Shown: positions 51,246 to 60,542 of the stretch, piece by piece
Numbering within the stretch: position 1 is the first letter of the stretch
How the letters are laid out: the number at the start of each line of letters is the position of its first letter
Assembly (NCBI GenBank): GCA_947491935.1
Contig: CANLLF010000002.1
Coordinates: 1,054,001-1,118,000, forward strand
DNA: 64,000 bases
Direction of reading: 5' to 3'
From: an uncultured Roseicyclus sp.
Lineage (GTDB): Bacteria; Pseudomonadota; Alphaproteobacteria; Rhodobacterales; Rhodobacteraceae
Program-made: the position numbers and the translations under genes
The notes under the pieces: model-generated
The model's input: the letters and a program-made list of their open reading frames with translations, nothing else
The model's database searches: none
Told to the model about the DNA's origin: nothing

Positions 51246-54200
51246 ATGGTCTCCCACCGGATGCGATTGACCGCGGAGAAGGTCGCGCAGCGCCTGCGGT
51301 TGATCGCGCCGGAGGTGGCGTTGCGGCGCGGGCCGATTGACCGGTTCGTGCTGGAGGATCTGGGCAGCGCCGAGGCGGTGCCGGATCTGGGCCTGTTTGC
51401 CTGCAATGCCGGGGGGCCGGTGCTGGAATGGGACGCCTATTGGGGCGGGCAGGACCTGCATTTTGCCCTGCGCTCGCGGTTCACGGTGCCCAAGGGCTGG
51501 AAAAACCCGGCGCTGCATCTGCCGCTTGGCGTGGCGGGGGACATTTTCACCCATCCCGAGGCGCTGCTCTATATCGACGGGCAGGCGGTGGCGTCGGCCG
51601 ATCGCTACCATCACACGATCGAAGTGCCCGAGCGCTTTGCCGACGGGCTGCCCCACGACCTGCTGCTGCATGGCTGGACCGGGCTGACGGGGTGGCCGCC
51701 GGATCCGTCGAACAAGACCCGCCTTTTGATGCGGGAATGCGCCGTCATCGACATTGATCGGGAGCTTCAGGGCTTCCTGACGATGGCCGAGGTGGCGCTG
51801 GACCTGTGTGCTGAGCTGAACGACAACCGGCCCGAGAAACACGGGATCCTGACGGCGCTGGACGGTGCGTTCCTGACCCTCGATACCCGCGACCCGATGG
51901 GTGAGGCGTTTCGCCGCTCGGTCGCGCCCGCCACGGCGCGGTTGTTGGAGGGGTTGGAAAAGGCGGGCCCGTCGCTTGATATCCAGCTTCATGCCGCGGG
52001 CCATGCGCATATGGATGTGGCCTATCTCTGGCCCATCGCGCAGATCCGCCAGAAGAACGCCCGGACCTATTCCAATGTGCTGCGCCTGATGGAGCGGCAC
52101 CCGGAGTTCCATTTCTCGCATTCCCAGCCGCAGCTCTACCAATGGACGGAGGCGGATTTCCCGGAGATTTTCGAAGGGATAAAGGCCCGCGTGGCCCAGG
52201 GGCGGTGGGAGGTTCTGGGCGGCATGTGGGTGGAGCCCGATGCCAATATGCCGGGGCCCGAGGCGCTGGTGCGGCAGATCGCGCTGGCCCGGTCCTATTG
52301 CGTCGAGACGTTCGGGGAGGGCGCGGAAACGCCCGTGCTATGGCTGCCCGATACATTCGGGTTTCCCGGCTGTCTGCCGCAATTGATGAAGCAGGCGGGG
52401 CTGGATTGGTTCGTGACCAACAAGGTGAACTGGAACCAGTACAACCAGATGCCCGCGTCGACGACGTGGTGGGAGGGGATCGATGGGAGCCGCGTTTTGG
52501 CGCAGTTCCTGACGACGCCCCGCGATGTGCAGCATCTGCCGTTTCCGACCAATTACAAATCCGACCTGACGGCGGAGGAGGTGGTGGGGACCTGGGGGCG
52601 CAACACGGTCAAGGACCGGGTGCGCGACCTGTTGATCTGCTACGGCTATGGCGATGGCGGCGGCGGGCCGACCGATGAGTTGATCCGTAAGGCCAAGACC
52701 TGGGCCGCGATGCCGGGCGCGCCGGAGCTGACGCCCTCCACCGTGCGGCGGTTTTTCGAGGCGCTGGAGCGGAACGCGCAGGATCTGCCGGTCTGGGCGG
52801 GCGAGTTCTATCTGGAGGGCCATCGCGGGGTTCTGACCTCGCAGGGCTGGATCAAGCGCGCCAATCGCAAGGCCGAGGTGGCGCTCCACGATGCGGAGCT
52901 GGCGATGGCGCTGGCGATGGGCGCGGGGCAGGGGCCGACCGATCTGACGCCTGTCTGGCAGCGTCTGTGCATGAACCAGTTCCACGACATCCTGACGGGC
53001 ACGTCGATTGGCGCGGTGTTCGAGGATGCGCGGGCGGATTTCGACTGGATCATGGGGGAGGTCGAGGGCGCGTTGGACCGCGCGGCGGAGGCGCTGATGC
53101 CCGAAGGGGCGGAGTGGTTGGTGCTGGATGGCGGGCAATTGCCGGGGCGGCGGCTGGTGGAATTGCCGAACGGCGCGGGGCCGGTGGCCGAAGACGGTGC
53201 AGCCCTGCCGATGCAAGTGGTGGCGGGCGGGGCTCTGGTGGAATTGCCCGAAGGCGCGCCGCTGTCACCGCGGTTCTTGGAGGCGGCCGCCGCGCCCGTA
53301 GAGGTATCGCGTGGTGCATGGGCCGAACCGGCCGACGGCGGCGCGGTTCTGGAAAACGAGGCGCTGCGGGTGGTGATCGGCGATCACGGGATGCTGCACA
53401 GCGTCTATGACAAACGGGCGGGGCGCGACGTGCTGCAGCCCGGCACGCTTGGCAACCGATTGGAATTGTTCGAGGATCGCCCGATCAGCTGGGATGCGTG
53501 GGACATCGACATCTTCTTCGAGGATCGCGGCGAAGTGGTGGGCGGGTTGACCCGGATCGAGGTGGTGGAAACCGGCCCCCTGCGCGCAACGGTGGAGATC
53601 GAGCGCGCGTTTCGGCAGAGCCGGATCGTGCAGCGGATATCGCTGACCCGGGCGTCGGCGCGGCTGGATTTCGACACGTTCGTGGATTGGCACGAAACCC
53701 ATCTGCTGCTGAAAGCGGCCTTCCCGGTGGATATCCGCGCCTCCCGCGCGACGTTCGATATCCAATGGGGTCAGATCGACCGGCCCACCCATCGCAACAC
53801 CAGCTGGGACGCGGCGCAATTCGAGGTTCCGGCGCAGAAATGGGCGGATCTGAGCGAGGGCGATTATGGCGTCGCGCTGCTGAACGATTGCAAATACGGC
53901 TACGATATTCGTGGGCATATGATGCGCCTGTCGCTGATCAAATCGGCGACGATGCCCGACCCCGGCGCGGATCAGGGCGCGCATCACTTTACCTATGCGC
54001 TGCTGCCGCATCTGGGCGATACGCGTGTGGATGTCCGGGCGGAGGCTTATGCGCTGAACTACCCGCCGCGCGTTTTTGCGGGGCCGGGGCGCGGTGAAGG
54101 TGTCGGCGGGCCGCTGGTGCAATGCCTGAGCAATCGCGCCGTGATCGAGACGGTGAAGCCCGCGGATAACGGCGACGGCGTGATCGTGAGGCTGTTCGAG

Positions 54201-54371
54201 GCGCATAACACGCGGGGGCCGGTGGATTTGGCGCTTGGCGACAATGTGGGTGCGGTGGAGCGCGTCGGGCTGCTGGAAGAGGGTGGCACGGCGCTGGACC
54301 TGCGGGACCAGCGCGTCTCGGTGCCGTTGGCGCCCTATGAAATCGTGACGCTGCGGCTGCGCATGACCTGA
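51246..54371 (+). CDS. GH38 alpha-mannosidase
   Basis: This glycoside hydrolase family 38 enzyme of 1041 residues releases alpha-linked mannose. The zinc/substrate motif is HAAGHAHMDVAYLWPIAQIR (His255, Asp257). The catalytic nucleophile is Asp369 in LWLPDTFGFPGCLPQLMKQA, and the NQFHDILTGTSIGAVFEDA motif is typical. No signal peptide is seen, so it acts in the cytoplasm on imported mannosides, consistent with the ABC importer just before it. The start 51246 is one base after the ATPase stop; the frame's extension to 51138 lies inside that gene. The following 54372-54533 gap is AT-rich with no gene. Confidence 0.94.
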   Translation: MVSHRMRLTAEKVAQRLRLIAPEVALRRGPIDRFVLEDLGSAEAVPDLGLFACNAGGPVLEWDAYWGGQDLHFALRSRFTVPKGWKNPALHLPLGVAGDIFTHPEALLYIDGQAVASADRYHHTIEVPERFADGLPHDLLLHGWTGLTGWPPDPSNKTRLLMRECAVIDIDRELQGFLTMAEVALDLCAELNDNRPEKHGILTALDGAFLTLDTRDPMGEAFRRSVAPATARLLEGLEKAGPSLDIQLHAAGHAHMDVAYLWPIAQIRQKNARTYSNVLRLMERHPEFHFSHSQPQLYQWTEADFPEIFEGIKARVAQGRWEVLGGMWVEPDANMPGPEALVRQIALARSYCVETFGEGAETPVLWLPDTFGFPGCLPQLMKQAGLDWFVTNKVNWNQYNQMPASTTWWEGIDGSRVLAQFLTTPRDVQHLPFPTNYKSDLTAEEVVGTWGRNTVKDRVRDLLICYGYGDGGGGPTDELIRKAKTWAAMPGAPELTPSTVRRFFEALERNAQDLPVWAGEFYLEGHRGVLTSQGWIKRANRKAEVALHDAELAMALAMGAGQGPTDLTPVWQRLCMNQFHDILTGTSIGAVFEDARADFDWIMGEVEGALDRAAEALMPEGAEWLVLDGGQLPGRRLVELPNGAGPVAEDGAALPMQVVAGGALVELPEGAPLSPRFLEAAAAPVEVSRGAWAEPADGGAVLENEALRVVIGDHGMLHSVYDKRAGRDVLQPGTLGNRLELFEDRPISWDAWDIDIFFEDRGEVVGGLTRIEVVETGPLRATVEIERAFRQSRIVQRISLTRASARLDFDTFVDWHETHLLLKAAFPVDIRASRATFDIQWGQIDRPTHRNTSWDAAQFEVPAQKWADLSEGDYGVALLNDCKYGYDIRGHMMRLSLIKSATMPDPGADQGAHHFTYALLPHLGDTRVDVRAEAYALNYPPRVFAGPGRGEGVGGPLVQCLSNRAVIETVKPADNGDGVIVRLFEAHNTRGPVDLALGDNVGAVERVGLLEEGGTALDLRDQRVSVPLAPYEIVTLRLRMT

Positions 54372-54533
54372 ACCCGCGCTCGCCCGGATCGGCGGCATTC
54401 CACTCATGGCGGCATACCGGCATCGGTAGAACCTGCTGCATATGGTAGACTGTGTGTGCTGCATTTTTCGCAGACATACTGTCTTTTTTCTTGTTCCACA
54501 TTTTTTGATTTCATTTTCAATAGGATATTTCCG

Positions 54534-56417
54534 ATGCCTGACATCTGTTCCCTGCTTACACCCGAACTTGCCCCGCAATACGCCGTTCGGTTCCGCAAAT
54601 TGTTATCACTCCGGCGGTATGTCTATGCCGATGCCAGCGAGGAGGATCCCAACGTGGCCCTGGGCGAGGCGACCCTGCGCCGGGCGACCGCGCATATCGC
54701 GCTCGATCTGCCGCTGGACCAGATCTGGACCCAGCAAGAGGTGGTGCTGAACGATCTGATCAGCGCCTATGGGCTGGCCCCGGGGGAGAAGGCCACGTTC
54801 TCTGTCAAGCGCAGCCAGCGGCGCCAGATCGACCGAAAGACCGTGGAGGAAAAGACCCAGATCCGGTCCGAAGAAAGCAAGATCGTTGACAAGGACGTGC
54901 TGTCGCTGGCCCGGACGTTTGTGGCCAATACCAACGCGAAGGTGACATCGTCGGGCAAGATCTCCCTCAGCGGGCTGGACCTGGGCGGAACCAATGAGTT
55001 CACGACCGCGTTTGGCGAAACGATTGCGGCAACCAGCGAAAGCCTGCGCGAGGCGATGCTGAACGCGTCGGAGCAGTTGAAGCTGACCTACAAGGTGGAG
55101 ATCAGCGAAGAGGTTGAAACCACCGAGGAGCGCACCGAGAAGCGCGAGGTGACCAACCCCTACAAGGACCGCGCCTGTCAGATCCACTTCTTCGACATGC
55201 TCAAGCGTTACCGCGTCTCCAGCCAGTTTTCCTCGACCGCCACGAATGTAGGTGTCGCGCTGGTGCTGGATTTCGAGGATCTGTATTTTTCAGTGCATTT
55301 CGTGCGCCGGAATACGGCCTTCTTGCTGGAACATCTGGTGGAGCGGACGTTGATGGACGAATATTCCGCCTTGTTGTCCAATGCCGAGGCCAGCTTTGAC
55401 CTGGAATATGGCAGTGAGACCGAGCGGGTGGCCGAGGTTGCGCTGGATTTCCTGTTCCGCGTCGATGATCTGTTTGGTCTGCCGGACGATAATGGCCGCC
55501 ATCTGGTCCATAACAGCTTTGTCACGCAAGGAAGCGACCGGCCCTTCGACCAGTCCGCGCTGAGCGATGCGTTGCTGGAAAATGCAGAGATGACAAAGCT
55601 TTATACCGGGCTTACCTATTTCTATAACATCTACCGCCAATTGGTTCGCAATGAGGTTGCGGGCGGGATTGCCTATACGAATGTCGACAGTGACACCATG
55701 AACGGATTGAAGTTTGTGCCGTTCGGTGATCCCAGCGAAATCAGCCAGTTCAAGGCCGATCTGGCCGTGGCGATAGCCGATTTCCTGTCCGAGCATCTGG
55801 CGGCCGTGGAAGAGGCGCAGATGCGCCTTGTTACCGATCTCAACAACCGCACCGAGGTGTTCCGCAGGCTTGTCGGGTTTCGGGCGATGGTGCTCAGCAT
55901 GGTGTCCGACAGGCGTGCAGGCGATGCCCCGGCCCGGGCGCGTGATCGCCGCCTGTCCGCCCTTGAGGCGCGGTTGGCGGAGCATTTGCAGGCCTATGAC
56001 GGCCATTACCGGCAACGCTACGTGGAATTCATCGCCGAGCGGCTGTCGCAGGTGGAGTTCAGCGACACGTTGCGCAGCCTGATGCCCATCTTCGTGGCGC
56101 AGGGCCTGCCGCCGCTGGCGAGTTTGGCCGAGAACTTCGCCTTTGAACGGGGTTATGTGGAGGACAGCAAATACGTGGTGCCGTCCAACATCAGTGGCAA
56201 TCTGGGCGACGTGGTGGAGGAGTTGGATGATCTGGTTCCCGGCTTCGGAATGGATGTGCCGGACGAGTTGATCTTCGAATCCAATTTCGAGGCCGAGATC
56301 CCCGTGGATGGCGTTCATATCGAGGCTGTGCCGGGGTTCTGCCGCCTGCCCGATCTGGATGGGGGTGGGGATAACGGTGTGGATCTGGACGTGTCGATCA
56401 CCGGCAAGATTTCGTAG
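54534..56417 (+). CDS. Large protein of unknown family
   Basis: I do not recognise this 627-residue protein. It has no signal peptide or transmembrane segment. Residues about 85-130 are highly charged (SVKRSQRRQIDRKTVEEKTQ), followed by LSLARTFVANTNAKVTSSGK and a serine/glycine-rich strand-like part. A run of glutamates and threonines (SEEVETTEERTEKREVTNPY) then leads into a conserved-looking DRACQIHFFDMLKRYRV. This resembles segments seen in large structural or phage-tail-like proteins, but that is impressionistic. The C-terminus is acidic. ATG 54534 follows AGGA. An AT-rich leader sets it apart from the GC-rich surroundings. Confidence 0.7.
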   Translation: MPDICSLLTPELAPQYAVRFRKLLSLRRYVYADASEEDPNVALGEATLRRATAHIALDLPLDQIWTQQEVVLNDLISAYGLAPGEKATFSVKRSQRRQIDRKTVEEKTQIRSEESKIVDKDVLSLARTFVANTNAKVTSSGKISLSGLDLGGTNEFTTAFGETIAATSESLREAMLNASEQLKLTYKVEISEEVETTEERTEKREVTNPYKDRACQIHFFDMLKRYRVSSQFSSTATNVGVALVLDFEDLYFSVHFVRRNTAFLLEHLVERTLMDEYSALLSNAEASFDLEYGSETERVAEVALDFLFRVDDLFGLPDDNGRHLVHNSFVTQGSDRPFDQSALSDALLENAEMTKLYTGLTYFYNIYRQLVRNEVAGGIAYTNVDSDTMNGLKFVPFGDPSEISQFKADLAVAIADFLSEHLAAVEEAQMRLVTDLNNRTEVFRRLVGFRAMVLSMVSDRRAGDAPARARDRRLSALEARLAEHLQAYDGHYRQRYVEFIAERLSQVEFSDTLRSLMPIFVAQGLPPLASLAENFAFERGYVEDSKYVVPSNISGNLGDVVEELDDLVPGFGMDVPDELIFESNFEAEIPVDGVHIEAVPGFCRLPDLDGGGDNGVDLDVSITGKIS

Positions 56418-56585
56418 GTCCGAGAGGATTGGCGGGATCGGTTTGATCCGGTTCCGCGATTCTCCGGTTTGGCAGGTGGTCACGCCGGAACGGCCGTTGG
56501 TGCGGCGAAGAATGAGTGCGTGGCGATAAGCGTAGCGGCCAGCCGACGCGGCAGGCTTACCCGTGCGGTATCAGATCAGGGGCAA

Positions 56586-56774
56586 TCAGCCCCGGTCGGA
56601 GGTTCTGATATTGTCCAGCCGGTGATAGGGCGCGGTGTCCAGAAGGGCGCGCACGGCGACCTCATCATGGGGGCGGGCCCGCCCGGAGGTTTTCAACGCA
56701 TAGACATAGACACCGGCGCCGACCACCGAGAGGACGATGGCGCCAACCTGAAGCGTTGCGATCGGATCAAACAT
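56586..56774 (-). CDS. Small single-pass membrane protein
   Basis: This predicted 62-residue protein has one transmembrane helix (TLQVGAIVLSVVGAGVYVYA) near its N-terminus and a polar C-terminal tail (HDEVAVRALLDTAPYHRLDN). I know no family. ATG 56774 is preceded by AGGAG at good spacing, which is the main reason to call it. The 56418-56585 gap beside it shows no gene. Confidence 0.58.
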   Translation of the reverse strand: MFDPIATLQVGAIVLSVVGAGVYVYALKTSGRARPHDEVAVRALLDTAPYHRLDNIRTSDRG

Positions 56775-56843
56775 ACATGATCTCCTATTTCCCCCAACAT
56801 TGGGGGCAACTCCCATCAATATAGGGGCAAATCGTGAAGATTC

Positions 56844-57368
56844 CTACCCACCACGTATTTGGCGCACGTCCCGGTCTTCGCGGCAGATATCGGCGAGCCG
56901 GGTGAGCACGTCCCGGTCAAACGCGGCTTCGTCGGCGTTTTTGCGCAGTTTGTGACCGGTATAGATGCCCCCGCCGGTGAGCACGAGGCCGGCCCCGATG
57001 AGGGGCAGCGCCACGCCCAGGGCGGCGGTGCCGAGCAGGACCACGGCGATGCCGGAGGCGCCGAAGCCATAGCCGAACCGCTTGAGCGGCATCACAAGCT
57101 CCTCGGCGTTGCGTTGGGAGGCGCGGGCGTCACGGTCCCGTTCACGGGCGGCGCGAGTCAGCCAATCCTCCAGGGTCTGCACTACGGTGACATCGTTGAT
57201 CAGCGGCAGGAACCGGCGCAGGTCGCGGTCGGCGACCGGGTTGCGGACAAGCTCCATCAGGGCGGGTTCGACCTTGGTCCAGTAGACCTGTTCGCCCAAC
57301 CCGTCCTGCGCGGCCAGCGATACAAGCGCATCGAGCAGGCGTTGGCGATCTTCTGGGGTAAAGCTCAT
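56844..57368 (-). CDS. Small membrane protein with glycine-rich hairpin, unknown function
   Basis: This 174-residue protein has a helical, charged N-terminal half (RQRLLDALVSLAAQDGLGEQ) and two hydrophobic segments close together (GASGIAVVLLGTAALGVALP and LIGAGLVLTGGGIYTGHKL). A charged tail follows. The two segments could form a membrane hairpin. It follows the ABC ATPase gene on the same strand after 26 bp, so it is probably the last gene of that operon. I recognise no family. Confidence 0.65.
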   Translation of the reverse strand: MSFTPEDRQRLLDALVSLAAQDGLGEQVYWTKVEPALMELVRNPVADRDLRRFLPLINDVTVVQTLEDWLTRAARERDRDARASQRNAEELVMPLKRFGYGFGASGIAVVLLGTAALGVALPLIGAGLVLTGGGIYTGHKLRKNADEAAFDRDVLTRLADICREDRDVRQIRGG

Positions 57369-57394
57369 CAGGGGCCGGGTCTGGGACGCGGGGC

Positions 57395-59098
57395 CTAGGC
57401 CACGGCCAGCCCCTCATCACTGAGCCCGTCAAGGCGCGGCATCAGGGACAGAAGCTGCTGGGTATAGGGGTGCTGGGGGGCGGCGAAGAGGGCTTCGGTC
57501 TCGGCCACTTCGACCAATTGGCCGTTCTTCATCACGCCCACGCGGTCACACATCTGACGCACAACCGGCAGGTCGTGGGAGATGAACAGCATCGTCAGGC
57601 CCAGATGCTCCTGCAAATCCTTAAGGATGTTCAGGATCTGCGCCTGGATCGAGACGTCGAGGGCGCTGGTCGGCTCATCGCAGATCAGGAAGCGGGGCTG
57701 GGTGGCGAGCGCGCGGGCGATGGAAATGCGCTGCCGCTGACCACCGGAGAATTCATGCGGGTATTTCAGACCGGCCTCGGCGCCCAGGCCCACACGGTCG
57801 AGCAATTCGCTGACGCGGGCTTTCAGCGGTTCGCCTTGCAGCAGCCCGTGATGGCGGGCGGGTTCGGCGACAATCTCGTCCACGCGCATCCGCGGGTTGA
57901 GCGACGAATAGGGATCCTGGAAGATCATCTGGATCTGCTTGCGGTAGCTGTCGGGCACTCCGCCGGGCAGGGGGGCGACATCGGCGCTGTCGAAGCGGAC
58001 CGAGCCGCCATCGACGGAATAGAGGCCCGCAATCATGCGCGCGATGGTGGATTTGCCGGAGCCGGATTCGCCGACAAGGCCGAAGACTTCGCCCTCGCGG
58101 ATATCAAACGTGGCCTGATCGACGGCGGTGAAAAACTTGCGGTTGCGGGGCAGGAGCGCGCGTTTCTGAACGAAGCGTTTTGTCAGGCCCTCGCATTCGA
58201 CCAACGCCTTGGCGCGGTCGATTTGCACCTCGGGCCAGTTGCGCTTGAGGTCCTCGATGGCGAATTCGGTTACCCGCCCGCCATAGGAAATCAGCGGGAA
58301 GCGGTGCAGCTTGACCTTCGGGCGCGGCACGGCGGCGATGAGTGACTTGGTATAGGGGTGGCTGGGTTGGCCAAGCACCTGCGCGGTGGTGCCGGATTCC
58401 ACGACCTCGCCCATATACATCACGGTCACCTTGTCGGTCGTGTCGGCGATCACACCCATATCGTGGGTGATCAGGATCACGCCCACCTGCCGTTCGCGGG
58501 CCAGTTCCTTGATCAGCTCAAGGATCTGCGCCTGGATCGAGACGTCGAGCGCGGTTGTGGGTTCGTCCGCGATGATGACATCGGGTTCCGAGCAGAGGGC
58601 GAGAGCGATCACCACGCGCTGCCGCATCCCGCCGGAGAATTGGTGCGGGTATTGATCGAGCCGGGTTTCGGGATCGGGGATGCCGACACGATCGATCAGG
58701 GCGCGGGCGCGCTCGTTGGCCTCACTCTCGTTGACGTCGAGATGTTCGAGGATCGTTTCCACCAACTGCTGGCGCACGGTGAAAAGCGGGTTCAGGGAGG
58801 TCAGCGGATCCTGAAAGATCATCGAGATCTTCTTGCCCCTGAGGCTCGCCATGGCGGCGGCATCGAGGCCCGAAATCTCGTCGCCCTTGTAGCGGATGAT
58901 GCCACCCGCAATGCGCCCGGGACGGTCCAAGAGGCCCATGACGGCGGCCCCGATCGTGGATTTGCCCGCGCCGGATTCGCCGACGAGCCCGTGGATTTCG
59001 CCGGGTTCGACACTCAGATGCGCGTTCTTAACGGCCGTGAAGAGGGCGCGGCGGGTCGGGAATTCGACGGTGAGGTTTTCGATTTCGAGGAGGGGCAT
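57395..59098 (-). CDS. ABC transporter ATPase, fused DppD-DppF type (second system)
   Basis: This 567-residue ATPase has two nucleotide-binding domains. The first has Walker A GESGAGKST, signature FSGGMRQRV and Walker B VIIADEPTTALD. The second has GESGSGKST, FSGGQRQRI and FLICDEPTSALD. Each is followed by the oligopeptide-type tail (SHPYTKSLIAAVPRPK, QHPYTQQLLSLMP). It serves the two permeases upstream (59574-61555). Only 2 bp separate it from the small secreted protein gene. No binding protein is encoded in this operon within the window. Confidence 0.94.
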   Translation of the reverse strand: MPLLEIENLTVEFPTRRALFTAVKNAHLSVEPGEIHGLVGESGAGKSTIGAAVMGLLDRPGRIAGGIIRYKGDEISGLDAAAMASLRGKKISMIFQDPLTSLNPLFTVRQQLVETILEHLDVNESEANERARALIDRVGIPDPETRLDQYPHQFSGGMRQRVVIALALCSEPDVIIADEPTTALDVSIQAQILELIKELARERQVGVILITHDMGVIADTTDKVTVMYMGEVVESGTTAQVLGQPSHPYTKSLIAAVPRPKVKLHRFPLISYGGRVTEFAIEDLKRNWPEVQIDRAKALVECEGLTKRFVQKRALLPRNRKFFTAVDQATFDIREGEVFGLVGESGSGKSTIARMIAGLYSVDGGSVRFDSADVAPLPGGVPDSYRKQIQMIFQDPYSSLNPRMRVDEIVAEPARHHGLLQGEPLKARVSELLDRVGLGAEAGLKYPHEFSGGQRQRISIARALATQPRFLICDEPTSALDVSIQAQILNILKDLQEHLGLTMLFISHDLPVVRQMCDRVGVMKNGQLVEVAETEALFAAPQHPYTQQLLSLMPRLDGLSDEGLAVA

Positions 59099-59100
59099 GG

Positions 59101-59574
59101 TTAGAAGTCCATTCGAATTCCGAGTGACCGAAACGAGTCACATGCATCACTGGCACCTTCATGAATAGCGAAGACACCGGCATTCACGGGCCTGTTGCCG
59201 ACTTGACCTGGTGCGACTTGTTCGAAATGTCTTACCAGGGACCCGGCTGCGCCGCTCATCAGGCATTCGATGTGGTTGATAACACAAGCGCCTACTTGTG
59301 GTCGTGAACGCATCTCGATCGGAAAAAGAGTATCGCCATAAAGGTAGGTTGAGCTGTGATGCTCGGCCCGGAACTGGTCGTAGGCGGCAATCAATTCTGA
59401 CACATGCTCGAAATATTGGGGATGCTCATTGCGGCATTCATATGCTTGTACTTCTGCTTGGCTGAGCTGGCTGATGGTGAACATTGCACTATCAAACTCA
59501 TCGATGGCTGAAGTACGAGGCTGCTCGGCGGCTGAGGGTGCCGAAAGTGCCAGCAACAAAAGGAAAACGCGCAT
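59101..59574 (-). CDS. Small secreted four-cysteine protein inside an ABC operon
   Basis: This 157-residue protein has a short signal peptide (MRVFLLLLALSAPSAAEQ) and four cysteines (47, 97, 104, 145) that could form two disulfides. The body is polar, with HPQYFEHVSELIAAYDQFRA and GACVINHIECLMSGAAGSLV. I know no family. Base composition is visibly less GC-rich than both neighbours, which suggests acquisition. Yet its ATG overlaps the permease stop by one base (TGATG) and its end is 2 bp from the ATPase, so it is translated with the transporter. Confidence 0.7.
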   Translation of the reverse strand: MRVFLLLLALSAPSAAEQPRTSAIDEFDSAMFTISQLSQAEVQAYECRNEHPQYFEHVSELIAAYDQFRAEHHSSTYLYGDTLFPIEMRSRPQVGACVINHIECLMSGAAGSLVRHFEQVAPGQVGNRPVNAGVFAIHEGASDACDSFRSLGIRMDF

Positions 59575-60542
59575 CACCGCAACCTCGGGTTCAGCGCGTC
59601 ACGCAGCCAGTCGCCGAGCAGGTTCACGGAGAGCGCGAGGATCAGCAGCGTTGCCGCTGGGAAGACCAGGATCCACCAATTGCCGGAAAACAGGAACGTC
59701 TGGCCGATGCGGATCAGCGTGCCGAGCGATGGCTGGGTGGGCGGGGCGCCGACACCCAGGAAGCTGAGCGTCGCCTCGGCGATGATGGCCAGCGCCAGCG
59801 AGATTGTTGCGATGACCAGAACGGGTGAGAGCACGTTTGGCAGAATGTGGCGGCCCATGATCACAAAAGACGAGCGCCCGATCAGACGGGCCGCCTGCAC
59901 GTATTCCTTGTTCTTCTCGACCAGTGTGGCGCCGCGGACGACGCGGGCGAATTGCACCCAATCGCTGAGGCCGATGGCGAGGATCAGGACGGCGATGGCG
60001 ACCTGATCGCGATATTCGATGGGGGTGATGCCCTTGGCGATGCCGAAGATCAGCATGGCCACGAGGATGGACGGAAAGGTCAGCTGGATATCGGCGATGC
60101 GCATGATGATGGTCTCGGTCCAGCCGCCCACATAGGCCGCGATCAGGCCAAGGGTGACGCCGAGGACCAGCGCGAAGGTGACGGCGGCAAACCCCACAAA
60201 GAGCGAAATGCGAAGGCCGTAGAGGATGGTGGAGAAGATATCGCGGCCCTGATCGTCGGTGCCGAGGATGAAGGTGTCGCCGGTGAAGGCCGACGGGACC
60301 CCGGGGGGTGTCAGGCCGTTGAGCAGGTTCAGCGTGGCCGGGTTAAACGGATCGTGGGGCGCGATGAGCGGGGCGAAGATCGCGGCCAGCACCATGATCA
60401 CGGTGACGGTGGACGAAATGATCGCCACCGGGGACCGGCGGAAGGCGTAGCCCACATCGCTGTCCATCGCGCGGGCGAAGCGGCCCATCGGGCGCGGCGC
60501 GGGGGCGGCGGGTTTGACGGGGGTTTCGGGCGTATCGGTCAT
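59574..60542 (-). CDS. ABC transporter permease, DppC type (second system)
   Basis: This 322-residue inner-membrane permease has a proline-rich cytoplasmic start, the segment FILGTDDQGRDIFSTILYGL and the ATPase-contact motif KNEYVQAARLIGR-like text (KNKEYVQAARLIGRSSFVIM). The ending LGDWLRDALNPRLR is standard for the type. It overlaps the other permease by four bases upstream and the small secreted protein by one base downstream. Peptide or oligosaccharide transport is likely but the substrate is unknown. Confidence 0.94.
   Translation of the reverse strand: MTDTPETPVKPAAPAPRPMGRFARAMDSDVGYAFRRSPVAIISSTVTVIMVLAAIFAPLIAPHDPFNPATLNLLNGLTPPGVPSAFTGDTFILGTDDQGRDIFSTILYGLRISLFVGFAAVTFALVLGVTLGLIAAYVGGWTETIIMRIADIQLTFPSILVAMLIFGIAKGITPIEYRDQVAIAVLILAIGLSDWVQFARVVRGATLVEKNKEYVQAARLIGRSSFVIMGRHILPNVLSPVLVIATISLALAIIAEATLSFLGVGAPPTQPSLGTLIRIGQTFLFSGNWWILVFPAATLLILALSVNLLGDWLRDALNPRLR

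Noticed and set aside
54434-54464. TGCTGCAT repeated 23 bp apart before the 627-residue gene
   Set aside because: No context supports a regulator, and two copies of an 8-mer in an AT-rich stretch can arise by chance.
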